Below, piece by piece: positions 1 through 7,913 of a stretch of DNA of 35,468 bases. The stretch lies in the NCBI GenBank assembly GCA_003448025.1, contig DLXL01000635.1, positions 7,333-42,800 on the forward strand, read 5' to 3'. This DNA comes from Saprospirales bacterium (GTDB lineage Bacteria; Bacteroidota; Bacteroidia; Chitinophagales; Saprospiraceae). Numbering within the stretch: position 1 is the stretch's first letter; the number at the start of each line of letters is the position of its first letter. The notes beneath the pieces were generated by a model. The model searched no databases and had not been told where the DNA came from. It was given only the letters and a program-made list of their open reading frames with translations. Both the position numbers and the translations under genes were made by a program.

Positions 1-1
1 A

Positions 2-199
2 CATAAGGTCCTTCCTGCTGAATTTAAAGTGGCCGCCAGCAAGGAGCCTTTGTTGGCAAACAAGCAGTTTTACTTCATGGCCGAAATGGACCCGGAAGTT
101 TGTTTGAAGCCCAATTTTGCGGATTATGTTTTGAATTATTTTGAAGCCGGGAAACCATTTAACGATTATTTCAGGCAGGCAATAGGCCTAAAAATCTAA
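2..199 (+). CDS. DUF2461-like protein, C-terminal fragment (5' truncated by window edge)
   Basis: The frame is open from base 2 and closes at TAA 197-199, giving the last 65 residues of a protein that begins outside the window. Visible features are LPAEFK near the start, KQFYFMAEMDPE in the middle and a final stretch with YFEAGKPFNDYFRQAI. This order resembles the C-terminus of the DUF2461 (TIGR02453) family, whose molecular function is not established. The match is by recall of the family pattern, not a search. The next gene starts only two bases after the stop, so the two are probably co-transcribed. Confidence 0.6.
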   Translation, partial: HKVLPAEFKVAASKEPLLANKQFYFMAEMDPEVCLKPNFADYVLNYFEAGKPFNDYFRQAIGLKI

Positions 200-201
200 C
201 T

Positions 202-1998
202 ATGAAACGACTATCATTTTATGCCTTTCTGGTTTCTGCAACGCTGATTGTATTATCTGTAGTTGCCTATTATCCCAAATGGGAAAAACCTGCTACAGAA
301 GCTACCTTGAGCTGGGATGTATCAGGGTATTACCTGTATCTGCCGGCAGTATTCATCTATCATGACATCACGAATTTGACATGGTGGGGAACCATAGAGC
401 AAAAATATCAGCCTGGACCCGGCATGGGGCAGGCATTTAAACATCCGGGGGGGCATTTCGTCATGAAATATCCGATGGGCCAGGCGCTACAATTTTTACC
501 CTGGTTCACGGTTGCTCATTTACTTGCCGGGCCATTGGGTTTTGAGCCCGACGGATTTTCAAAACCTTATCAGGTAGGCATTGGCCTGGGTAGTTTGATC
601 ATAGCCTTGTTGGGCTTATGGTTATTACGAAGAATTATGCTTCAATACTTCAGTGATCAGGTTACGGCCCTCGTATTGATTTGTATGGGTATTGGGAGCA
701 ATTATCTGGAATATGCAGGAATAACCGGAGCGATGACGCACAACTGGCTGTTTACCTTAAACTGTCTCCTTATTTTAGCCAGTATTCGCTTCCATCAAAC
801 CCCAACGTATGCAACTGCTGCTGTAATCGGGCTTTTGGTTGGCTGGGCAACCATTACCCGGCCTACCGAATTGGTTTCTGTTGTTATTCCATTGCTTTGG
901 GGAGTAGGATCACTATCGCAGTTAAAAGTCAGAATGAGCCTTTTTCGAAAAGAATGGCTAAAATTGACCCTTGCCGGAGTTGTTGCAGCGGCCATAATTT
1001 TTTTACAACCCCTGTATTGGAAATATGCCACCGGGGAGTGGATTGTATACAGTTATGAAGAGCAGGGATTTACCTGGTTTCCGCCACATATAGAGGATGT
1101 CTTGTGGAGTGCCAAAGCTGGCTGGCTGGTTTATTCTCCTATCATGGCTTTCGCCATTATCGGGCTCTTTTTACTGCGCAAGCAATTGCCTGCAGTTTTT
1201 CCTTCTGTTGCAATCTATTGTCTTACAGCCCTTTATATCACTTCTGCTTGGGATATCTGGTGGTATGGCGGAAGTCTGGGCCAACGAGCCATAGTACAGG
1301 CATACCCTCTTTGGGCCTTTGGTTTGGGTGCTTTCTGGATCTGGGCCTCCCAAATTCCGTTGCGCAAACTGATTTTTGGCGGCGTTGCCCTGGTTTGTAT
1401 CTACCTGAACATCTGGTACGGTCATCAGGCCCATTTAGGAGGACAGTTTCATGCCGAACAAATGACCCGACAATATATCCTGACGGTACTAGGGAAGTGG
1501 CAAAAAAATACAGACGACCTAAAGTATCTGGATACTCGTGACCGTTTTACAGGCAACAGGAGGCAGGATGTAAAAATCCTGGTTACCGAAAATTATGAGC
1601 AGGATACCAGTGCGGCCACTACTTCTGAATCGCCCATTGAAGGAACCCGTTCTGCCAGATTAACACCTCAGCAAGCCTTTACTCCCGGGATCAGGCTGCC
1701 TAATCCCGGTCTACCCTATCAATGGGTAAGAGCGTCGGCAACCTTCAAATGTGAAGCCAAGGAATGGGAGATTTGGGCTATGACTCAGTTTACCGTTCGG
1801 TTTAAACTGGGAGATCAAATTGTGAAGGATCGTATTATCCGCCTTCAACGCCATATTGAAGGAAGCGAAGTCAAAACCATAGATTTTGACACCAGGATAC
1901 CCGACAAACCCTTTGATCAGATGGAGGTTTTTTTATGGAATCCGGGGAGTGCTAAAGCCGTTTGGGTTGACAACCTACAGGTTGAGGTATTTCACTGA
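202..1998 (+). CDS. Polytopic membrane protein, GT-C glycosyltransferase-like, with C-terminal soluble domain
   Basis: This 598-residue protein has an N-terminal membrane segment (about residues 5-24) and roughly ten more hydrophobic helices up to about residue 410. The rest, about 430-598, is hydrophilic and looks beta-rich. The first loop holds SWDVSGYYLYLPAVF; an acidic residue in the first extracytoplasmic loop is characteristic of GT-C enzymes that use lipid-linked sugars, and the TRPTE motif near residue 220 is similar to RPT motifs in Bacteroidota members of that group. No donor or acceptor can be named. The C-terminal part may be a carbohydrate-binding or interaction domain. The gene begins two bases after the DUF2461-like gene and converges on the hydrolase gene with an 11-base gap. 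Membrane topology is well supported; enzymatic function is a guess. Confidence 0.72.
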   Translation: MKRLSFYAFLVSATLIVLSVVAYYPKWEKPATEATLSWDVSGYYLYLPAVFIYHDITNLTWWGTIEQKYQPGPGMGQAFKHPGGHFVMKYPMGQALQFLPWFTVAHLLAGPLGFEPDGFSKPYQVGIGLGSLIIALLGLWLLRRIMLQYFSDQVTALVLICMGIGSNYLEYAGITGAMTHNWLFTLNCLLILASIRFHQTPTYATAAVIGLLVGWATITRPTELVSVVIPLLWGVGSLSQLKVRMSLFRKEWLKLTLAGVVAAAIIFLQPLYWKYATGEWIVYSYEEQGFTWFPPHIEDVLWSAKAGWLVYSPIMAFAIIGLFLLRKQLPAVFPSVAIYCLTALYITSAWDIWWYGGSLGQRAIVQAYPLWAFGLGAFWIWASQIPLRKLIFGGVALVCIYLNIWYGHQAHLGGQFHAEQMTRQYILTVLGKWQKNTDDLKYLDTRDRFTGNRRQDVKILVTENYEQDTSAATTSESPIEGTRSARLTPQQAFTPGIRLPNPGLPYQWVRASATFKCEAKEWEIWAMTQFTVRFKLGDQIVKDRIIRLQRHIEGSEVKTIDFDTRIPDKPFDQMEVFLWNPGSAKAVWVDNLQVEVFH

Positions 1999-2005
1999 AA
2001 GTGAA
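1991..2005. terminator. Short hairpin between convergent genes (weak)
   Basis: TTCACT (1991-1996) and AGTGAA (2000-2005) form a 6-bp stem with a 3-base loop overlapping the stop codon of the membrane-protein gene. The convergent hydrolase gene stops at 2010, so there is almost no room for separate terminators. No T-run follows on either strand, so the terminator role is tentative. Confidence 0.25.
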
Positions 2006-2009
2006 CTCA

Positions 2010-2831
2010 TTACAAGTGTTTGATCATCCAGTTATAGGTATAATCAAATACCTGTTCTTTGATCTTTTCGTTATGGATTTCATGATATAAATCAGGCCAT
2101 TCCTGATAGGTTATATCGCCCTTTACTCTTTCTGCGAAGCGCTTGGTGGCCTGTGGAGAAGTTATTTTATCTCCTCCCCCATGCTGGAGTAATACCGGCA
2201 TCTGAAATGTACCCACCCAATTATCCAGCCATTTGGCAGCCTCCAATAAAGCAATACCGGCGGCTGCGCTTAACTTATTGTGCACTAATGGATCATGAAG
2301 GTAGGCTTGCACAACTTCTTCATCGTGTGAGATAAAGTGCGCCACCAGGCCTGTTGGCAAGGTAAGTGTAGGCATGAACCGCCGAAGAATACGGCCGGCT
2401 ACCACCTTTAATACCGGCGCTTCAAAGGCCAGCCTGATCCATGGGCCGGTTGCGATAAGTCCGGTTAGTTCAGGATTGCGCCGCGTCACATAGTTGAGGC
2501 AAAGGCCGCCGCCCATGCTATGCCCATATAGAAAAAGTGGAACTCCTGGATATGCGGAGCGGGTTTTGACAAGCAATAGCCCAATGTCATCCAATAACAC
2601 ATCCAGATCAGGCGCGTGCCCTTTTTTTCCGCCACTTCTTCCATATCCCTGATGGTCAAACCCCATCACCGCAATACCGTGTTGATTATACCAGGCAGCC
2701 ATGTGGCTGTATCGTTCGATGTGCTCACCCTGGCCGTGTACCAGAGCAATCACTGCTTTAGGAGAGGCTATGGGCCAGTTGACAGCGAATAGTTGAAGTC
2801 CCTGAGCGTTGGTCCAGTGTAATTTTTCCAT
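2010..2831 (-). CDS. Alpha/beta hydrolase, monoacylglycerol-lipase-like (serine aminopeptidase S33 / Hydrolase_4)
   Basis: A 273-residue cytoplasmic alpha/beta hydrolase. From the start at 2831 the landmarks are the oxyanion motif HGQGEH (about 33-38), FDHQGYGRSGG (about 58-68), the nucleophile elbow GHSMGG with Ser about 105, the acid Asp in GGGDKIT (about 221) and the catalytic His in LYHEIHNE (about 250). This order and the G-x-S-M-G-G elbow are typical of monoacylglycerol-lipase and lysophospholipase-like enzymes; the actual ester substrate cannot be read from sequence. The frame is open ten codons upstream to an ATG at 2861, but the extension MIHPFLCLKY is not like the family, so the start at MEKLHW is preferred. 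There is no signal peptide. The gene diverges from fmt. Confidence 0.88.
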   Translation of the reverse strand: MEKLHWTNAQGLQLFAVNWPIASPKAVIALVHGQGEHIERYSHMAAWYNQHGIAVMGFDHQGYGRSGGKKGHAPDLDVLLDDIGLLLVKTRSAYPGVPLFLYGHSMGGGLCLNYVTRRNPELTGLIATGPWIRLAFEAPVLKVVAGRILRRFMPTLTLPTGLVAHFISHDEEVVQAYLHDPLVHNKLSAAAGIALLEAAKWLDNWVGTFQMPVLLQHGGGDKITSPQATKRFAERVKGDITYQEWPDLYHEIHNEKIKEQVFDYTYNWMIKHL

Positions 2832-2987
2832 ATATTTCAAGCAAAGGAACGGATGAATCATTCACTCTATTCCATTTCCCCTTGGATAAGCCAACTTCGT
2901 TGGAGTGCTTCTACCGGGAATGCTGTTTCTTTGCAGGGCAAAAATGCAACAAAGAGTGGACTAAATATCTGAATAGTTGCAGTAAAC

Positions 2988-3917
2988 ATGAGCAAAATGC
3001 GCATTATCTACATGGGTACACCAGAATTTGCGGTGCCTTCCTTAGAAATATTACTGGATAACGGTTATCAGGTCGTTGCGGTAGTGACAGCCCCTGACAA
3101 ACCAGGAGGCCGGTTGGGCATACAAGAATCTGCCGTTAAAAAATTTGCGGTAGCCAGAGGCCTGAAGGTATTGCAGCCCGTAAAACTGAAAAACCCTGAT
3201 TTTCTGGAGGAGTTAAGACAATTACAGGCTGATCTTCAAATAGTTGTGGCTTTTCGCATGCTTCCAGAGGCCGTTTGGAGCATGCCGCCAATGGGCACGA
3301 TGAATTTACACGGATCACTGCTACCCAAATACCGGGGCGCCGCCCCAATTAACTGGGCAATCATCAATGGCGAACGGGAAACAGGCCTGAGCACTTTTTT
3401 ACTCCGTCATGAGATTGACACCGGCGATTTGCTCATGCAGGAAAGCCTTCCTATTGGGCCAGATGAAACAGCCGGTGAGTTGCACGACCGTATGATGATT
3501 ATAGGCGCCAGACTGGTATTAAAGTCTGTTCAGGCACTTGAACAAGGAGCCATTCAAGCCATTCCACAAAATGATAGTGATGCCAGTCATGCGCCAAAGA
3601 TTTTTCAGGATACCTGTCAAATAGCCTTTGACAATCCGTCTCAGCAGGTACACAACTTTATCCGCGGATTAAGCCCCTACCCTGGCGCCTGGATGATGCA
3701 CGAAGGCAAAACTGTAAAAATATTGCGCAGCAAAATACAGGAACAACTCCCTGAGGGCATGAAAGCATTGCACCCAGGCGACTGGTTTACAGATGGGAAA
3801 AGCCAACTTTTCATACGGACCGGCGACGGTTGCATTGCTGTGATTGAACTTCAAATGGAGGGAAAAAAACGGATGCCCGTGAAAGACTTTTTAAATGGCT
3901 ATAAGATTCAAGGTTAA
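2988..3917 (+). CDS. fmt: Methionyl-tRNA formyltransferase
   Basis: This 309-residue cytoplasmic enzyme transfers a formyl group from 10-formyltetrahydrofolate to initiator Met-tRNA, enabling translation initiation. It has the family's usual length. The N-terminal nucleotide-fold start (IIYMGTPEFAVPSLE), the folate-site and catalytic segment NLHGSLLPKYRGAAP with Asn106 and His108, and HEIDTGDLL with Asp144 match the Asn/His/Asp catalytic set of the family. The C-terminal OB-like tRNA-binding domain runs from about residue 205. A second in-frame ATG three codons in (MRIIYMG) could be the real start. The usual partner def (peptide deformylase) is not adjacent. The gene converges on the ferredoxin gene, with a strong hairpin between. 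Confidence 0.97.
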   Translation: MSKMRIIYMGTPEFAVPSLEILLDNGYQVVAVVTAPDKPGGRLGIQESAVKKFAVARGLKVLQPVKLKNPDFLEELRQLQADLQIVVAFRMLPEAVWSMPPMGTMNLHGSLLPKYRGAAPINWAIINGERETGLSTFLLRHEIDTGDLLMQESLPIGPDETAGELHDRMMIIGARLVLKSVQALEQGAIQAIPQNDSDASHAPKIFQDTCQIAFDNPSQQVHNFIRGLSPYPGAWMMHEGKTVKILRSKIQEQLPEGMKALHPGDWFTDGKSQLFIRTGDGCIAVIELQMEGKKRMPVKDFLNGYKIQG

Positions 3918-3930
3918 AAGCATAAATAAA

Positions 3931-3962
3931 ATTGCCCACTACCCAGGTGGGTAGCAGGCAAT
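3931..3962 (-). terminator. Terminator between fmt and the ferredoxin gene (better on minus strand)
   Basis: ATTGCC (3931-3936) pairs with GGCAAT (3957-3962) and CTACCC (3939-3944) with GGGTAG (3949-3954), around the loop AGGT. The two blocks are separated by CA on both sides. On the plus strand these are tandem C-A mismatches, but in minus-strand RNA they read UG against UG and form two consecutive G-U wobbles, giving a continuous 14-bp stem. Minus-strand RNA then continues into TTTATTTATG, a U-rich tail. The hairpin therefore best serves the ferredoxin gene, although it may also stop fmt transcripts. Confidence 0.72.
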
Positions 3963-4008
3963 TATAGAACCATGAAAACTCTTTAAAAACCCACTGAATT
4001 TATATTAC

Positions 4009-4356
4009 TCAGAGGTGTAGTCTTTCTTTTTTGTGAAGCAGTTCTTCCTTGGTTTCAACCCTGTCAGGATCTGGAACACAACAATCTACCGGGCATACCG
4101 CAGCACATTGTGGTTCTTCATGAAAACCCGTACACTCGGTACATTTATCCGGAACGATGTAGTAAAAATCGTTGGATACCGGACTGAGTTTTTTGGATGC
4201 ATCCACTACAGTTCCATCCTCCAGTTGATAACTGCCTTTTACGGTATTACCGTCTGAAATTGCCCATTCCACTCCACCTTCATAGATGGCGTTATTGGGA
4301 CATTCCGGTTCACACGCGCCACAGTTGATACATTCATCCGTGATGATAATTGCCAT
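4009..4356 (-). CDS. 2[4Fe-4S] ferredoxin (4Fe-4S dicluster protein)
   Basis: A 115-residue soluble electron carrier. The N-terminal cluster motif C-x2-C-x2-C-x3-CP uses Cys9, 12, 15 and 19. The second motif is C-x2-C-x8-C-x3-CP with Cys72, 75, 84 and 88, followed by an extra Cys pair (92-93). The spacing with a GFHEEPQ insert in the second motif resembles chlorobial and proteobacterial 2[4Fe-4S] ferredoxins. Between the motifs lies an insert of about 40 residues with no obvious function. The C-terminus is a charged helix ([15 protein letters not shown]). Redox partners cannot be inferred from the neighbours. The ATG at 4356 directly precedes the first cluster motif, so the start is secure. 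Confidence 0.93.
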   Translation of the reverse strand: MAIIITDECINCGACEPECPNNAIYEGGVEWAISDGNTVKGSYQLEDGTVVDASKKLSPVSNDFYYIVPDKCTECTGFHEEPQCAAVCPVDCCVPDPDRVETKEELLHKKERLHL

Positions 4357-4416
4357 GTCTTTTGAGCTCTTTTAATGCAGATGTGGGAGAACAAATAAAC
4401 TCCCTGAAAGTTGCCG

Positions 4417-4424
4417 CAAAGGTA
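4417..4424 (-). promoter_or_regulatory. Candidate Bacteroidota -7 promoter element upstream of the ferredoxin gene
   Basis: Read on the minus strand this is TACCTTTG, an exact match to the Bacteroidota -7 consensus TAnnTTTG, about 60 bases upstream of the ferredoxin ATG. TTTG and TTG words occur further upstream, but at about 12 or 24 bases from the element rather than the usual 19-21, so the -33 box is not clear. Confidence 0.4.
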
Positions 4425-4459
4425 AAAAGACCTTGACAAACTGCACATCAACCATTCAG

Positions 4460-4476
4460 ATTGAAATCATTTCAAT
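4460..4476. terminator. AT-rich perfect hairpin after the OmpA/SPOR gene
   Basis: ATTGAAA (4460-4466) and TTTCAAT (4470-4476) are perfect inverted repeats around the loop TCA, about 11 bases past the stop of the OmpA/SPOR gene. The stem is A/T-rich and no T-run follows on the minus strand, so this is a weak terminator candidate for the surface-protein operon. Confidence 0.35.
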
Positions 4477-4486
4477 CAATGATTTT

Positions 4487-6802
4487 TTATTGAACCGCAC
4501 GAACGAAGGCGTCCACTTTGTCTTTATCCAATTTCTTTTTCAGCATCGTTGCCTGTTCCCGTGATTTGAATTTGGCCACACAAACAGAATGGAAATTGGA
4601 ATTAGGGAAACGCACAATTTCCGCTTCCGTATAGCCTTTTGATTTAAAGCGAGCCAACTGTGCGGTAGCCCTTTCTTCCATCAGGAAGGAACCTGATACT
4701 ACATAGTAAGTATCATTTTCCGCATTGGATACTTTTACGGTTCCAGATGGTGGTACGTTTACATTCGCAGATGGATCACTGGTCGGTGATGAGCTAGCTT
4801 TACCATCTACATAAACCATAGCACCACCATCAATTCCGGTAACCATTCGTACTTCCGTACGACGGTTTCGGGCATGCTCCTGTTCAGTGCAGTTTGATCC
4901 GTCCCGACAATTATTACGCAACTCACTTTCGCCCAAACCAACCGGAACGAGTCGGTTACGTGGGATTCCGGCTGATACCAGGTACTCAACCACGCCATTT
5001 GCTCGGCGTTGACTCAGGTCCTGGTTGTATTCATTGGTACCACGACTATCTGTATGACTGCGAAGTTCTACCGCAACAGTTGGTTGTTGTCTCAATAAAG
5101 CAACCACCAGATCCAGGTCTTTGCGCGCATCCGGGCGGAGGGTAGCATCGTTAAAGTTATAGTAGATATTGGGCAACTCAATAGCAGAACCAGGCATCAG
5201 CGGAGCCACAGAGATATTTTGGTACATAGGCTTGCTGATATCTGGCCAGCCAATGGAGTTTACCTCTGCGCTGCCAAGCATCCGGCCGCCTTGAACAATA
5301 TCCACTCTGTATTTGCTTTCCGGATTGATATAGTGTTCCAGGGTTCCACTTGCATCCGTGATGAGTGTATCCTTTTTACCAGCTTTGTCTACCAAAATCA
5401 GCGTGGCGCCGGCAAGAGGTGCGTTCGTGGTATAGTTAAACACCGTAGGGATCCATTGGATTTTACCCGTAGCAAGGCTGGTTTTTTCCAGTTGGGCAGC
5501 CAATTCATTTCCTGGTTTGGAAATAGGGAGTCGAATTTGTTTCGTTTGGTATCCCTTCTTGGAAATGATTACCACGTAATTGCCAGGTTTAACATCCGTA
5601 CGGAATCGGCCTTTGCTGTCCGTTTCTCCATTGATGCCATTATCCGGTGGCATGGAGCCAATTACTTCTTTACCGTCGATGGTTTGAACAGTAATCAGGT
5701 TACCTTGTTCGTCGCGACCGATAACATTAGCCCCATCGTAATTTAACACCTGAACCTCTGCATCTTTGATAGGAGTGCCGGCAGTTTTATCCGTAACCAC
5801 AACTTTGAGATCCAGGTTGCGATCCGGAACCCGTTTGTTCTGCAGGAGGAAATCATCGAGATTGCCGTTTTCTGAATGAAAACTCATGATTTCATCGCCG
5901 CCGGCTCCACCTGAACCATTGGTAGAATAATAACCATTGATCTTGTTCAAATCCACGATTAAACCAAGATCATCACCTCCGGTATTAAAAGGCTCACCCA
6001 GGTTGATGGGCTTGGTCCAGGCATTTCCTTCCGGAATGGAATAGTACAGATCAAATCCTCCTTTGCGATCCGTATGGCCATCAGAAGCAAAATAAAGGGT
6101 ATTATCTGAATGAATGAACGGAAAAGCATCACGGCCTGTCGTATTTACCGTTGGCCCCAGGTTAACTGGTTCACTCCATGATTCGCCAACTTTGTAGGAC
6201 ACATAAATATCGGTGCTGCCCATAGAGCCCGGCCGGTTGGAGGCAAAGAATAGCTTGTCTCCATCAATGCTGATAGCCGGGTGAAAATCGTCGAATTCAC
6301 CATTGTTGAATGGAAGGGCTACGGGAGCACTCCAAACGCCATTTTCCTTTTTAGAGGAGTATAACCGAGTATGCTGAATTTTGTCTTTGGCAAACTGATC
6401 CTTACCCGCAATCACTGAGTTGCTGGAGAAATAGACGGTTTCAGCAGTACGATCGAAACAAACCGGGCCTTCGTGATTGTTGATAGAATTTAATTCCTGT
6501 GCGAATACCTCAGGAGTTTGGAGTAAACCTTCCGCATTTCGGCGGGAACGCAGGATAGACATCATCATTTCCTGCTTTTGGTCTACATTCTTTTTCTTGG
6601 ATATTTCTGTATTAGTGGAAATAAGCACAATCCCATCTTCATAGAAAGTAGGACTGAATTCAAGACCAGCCGTATTTACTGCTGTTTCACTTTTCACATC
6701 TACTTTTACCGGAGGAGTATTCACAGGAACCGTCTGTGCGGATAGTGTCCATGCTAAAACCAATCCGATTAAAGTCAGAATATTATGCAGATAGGATCTC
6801 AT
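4487..6802 (-). CDS. PorE-like periplasmic anchor: PD40 propeller, regulatory-like domains, OmpA domain and SPOR domain
   Basis: A 771-residue exported protein. A signal peptide (about 1-22, ending LSAQ) is followed by WD40-like/PD40 repeats with F-A-S-N/D blades (about 45-310), a carboxypeptidase-regulatory-like domain (about 330-425), a second similar beta domain (about 445-520), an OmpA-like peptidoglycan-binding domain (about 540-655, with SHTDSRGTNEYN, SQRRA and NRRTEV) and a C-terminal SPOR domain (about 695-771, with YYVVSGSF and FKSREQATMLKKKL). The propeller/CRD/OmpA order is that of the T9SS protein PorE, but the PorE TPR region is absent and SPOR is added. It lies 54 bases after the PorP/SprF gene, so it probably tethers that barrel and its cargo to peptidoglycan. 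Having two different peptidoglycan-binding modules is noteworthy. Confidence 0.9.
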   Translation of the reverse strand: MRSYLHNILTLIGLVLAWTLSAQTVPVNTPPVKVDVKSETAVNTAGLEFSPTFYEDGIVLISTNTEISKKKNVDQKQEMMMSILRSRRNAEGLLQTPEVFAQELNSINNHEGPVCFDRTAETVYFSSNSVIAGKDQFAKDKIQHTRLYSSKKENGVWSAPVALPFNNGEFDDFHPAISIDGDKLFFASNRPGSMGSTDIYVSYKVGESWSEPVNLGPTVNTTGRDAFPFIHSDNTLYFASDGHTDRKGGFDLYYSIPEGNAWTKPINLGEPFNTGGDDLGLIVDLNKINGYYSTNGSGGAGGDEIMSFHSENGNLDDFLLQNKRVPDRNLDLKVVVTDKTAGTPIKDAEVQVLNYDGANVIGRDEQGNLITVQTIDGKEVIGSMPPDNGINGETDSKGRFRTDVKPGNYVVIISKKGYQTKQIRLPISKPGNELAAQLEKTSLATGKIQWIPTVFNYTTNAPLAGATLILVDKAGKKDTLITDASGTLEHYINPESKYRVDIVQGGRMLGSAEVNSIGWPDISKPMYQNISVAPLMPGSAIELPNIYYNFNDATLRPDARKDLDLVVALLRQQPTVAVELRSHTDSRGTNEYNQDLSQRRANGVVEYLVSAGIPRNRLVPVGLGESELRNNCRDGSNCTEQEHARNRRTEVRMVTGIDGGAMVYVDGKASSSPTSDPSANVNVPPSGTVKVSNAENDTYYVVSGSFLMEERATAQLARFKSKGYTEAEIVRFPNSNFHSVCVAKFKSREQATMLKKKLDKDKVDAFVRAVQ

Positions 6803-6856
6803 TGTACGATCAAGATTAAGTGGTGAAAGGAGCTTATTGGTCTGAGGGGAATCTTC

Positions 6857-7825
6857 TTACATGAAGAAGCGGGGGTTAGTCATATTTTTCTTTTTGCTTT
6901 TTCCGCCTGCGCCATCCACCCTTTTCAGGTCGTATTGCAACATCAGTTCCACTGATCCGGAGTTGTAATCTTTCAGACTGCTTAACGTAAAATCATATGC
7001 TGCACCAACAGCAAACTGAGGTGCTGCCTGCCACATCACGAGCAGATCCACAGATTCGCCAGCACCGTCTCCGCCCATTCGATAGGATAAACCAGCGGTA
7101 AACTTGCGTTTGATATCAATGTTTAGGTTGATATCGGCATCAAAAGGTGCGTTTTTAACGTACTTCAACAATACAGCAGGCATCAAATTGATGTCTTCGC
7201 TCAATGGAATGATGGCGCCAGCCATGCCATAGAAGTGTTGAAATTCTTTGGCTACCACGGTTGCATTAGCATTCGACAAGCCAATGACATTGGAATACAT
7301 CCGTGGAACGGATAATCCGAAATAATAGCGTTTCATAATGGTGGCATAAATTCCCGCACCAACGTTCCCATAATAATCGTTAATACGTTCGTCTTCCACT
7401 GAAAGGTCTCCTCCTTGTAATGGTTGAGCATCGTTATAAGCGAATCCAAGAGAGCGCAAGGAACCCGACAGACCCACCCGAAGGGATACATCTTCCTGTG
7501 CAACAAGATCATAGGAATAGGCTAAGGAGCCTTGAAAATCGCGCTGCAAACCAACTTTTACGTGAGATACATTTACGCCAATGCCAACTCGATTAGACAG
7601 GAATGGGCCGTTAAAGCTTGCCAGAATAGATTGTGGAGCGCCTTCAAATCCGATCCATTGGCTACGATAAATAGCTGTTAGACTAGGCACACCACGCGCG
7701 CCGGCATACGCTGGATTGATGTACAGTTTGTTGTACATAAACTGCGTATAGTGTGCTTCCTGCTGCGCTTGCAGCGAGACAGAAACAGAAACCAGCAATG
7801 CAATGAGATAAAAGAGTTTTTTCAT
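6857..7825 (-). CDS. Type IX secretion system membrane protein, PorP/SprF family
   Basis: A 322-residue outer-membrane beta-barrel. The start at 7825 gives a clean signal peptide (MKKLFYLIALL to LQAQ); the frame is open 17 codons further upstream, but those codons do not look like a signal sequence. Mature features are typical of PorP/SprF: EAHYTQFMYNKLYINPAYAG just after cleavage, YRSQWIGFEGAPQS, GIGVNVSHVKVG, and alternating aromatic strands to the end. The C-terminal tail is basic (GGKSKKKN). Paralogues of this family are encoded next to type B cargo and are needed to secrete or retain it at the surface; here the cargo gene lies 88 bases upstream. The protein is very probably the outer-membrane receptor for the type B protein. 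Confidence 0.94.
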   Translation of the reverse strand: MKKLFYLIALLVSVSVSLQAQQEAHYTQFMYNKLYINPAYAGARGVPSLTAIYRSQWIGFEGAPQSILASFNGPFLSNRVGIGVNVSHVKVGLQRDFQGSLAYSYDLVAQEDVSLRVGLSGSLRSLGFAYNDAQPLQGGDLSVEDERINDYYGNVGAGIYATIMKRYYFGLSVPRMYSNVIGLSNANATVVAKEFQHFYGMAGAIIPLSEDINLMPAVLLKYVKNAPFDADINLNIDIKRKFTAGLSYRMGGDGAGESVDLLVMWQAAPQFAVGAAYDFTLSSLKDYNSGSVELMLQYDLKRVDGAGGKSKKKNMTNPRFFM

Positions 7826-7857
7826 TGTAAAATTTGTTTGCAAGTGGAGGTTATGGT

Positions 7858-7907
7858 GGTTGAGCAGCGATGGCAAATAACCAGGTTACTTCCACCACTG
7901 CTCAACC
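7858..7907 (-). terminator. Long-loop hairpin between the type B cargo gene and the PorP/SprF gene
   Basis: GGTTGAGCAG (7858-7867) and CTGCTCAACC (7898-7907) form a perfect 10-bp stem, starting just beyond the cargo stop codon at 7914. The 30-base loop contains further short complementary words. No T-run follows. It could act as a 3' stabiliser, a processing site or a partial attenuator that sets different expression for cargo and receptor. Confidence 0.4.
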
Positions 7908-7913
7908 CGTTTA

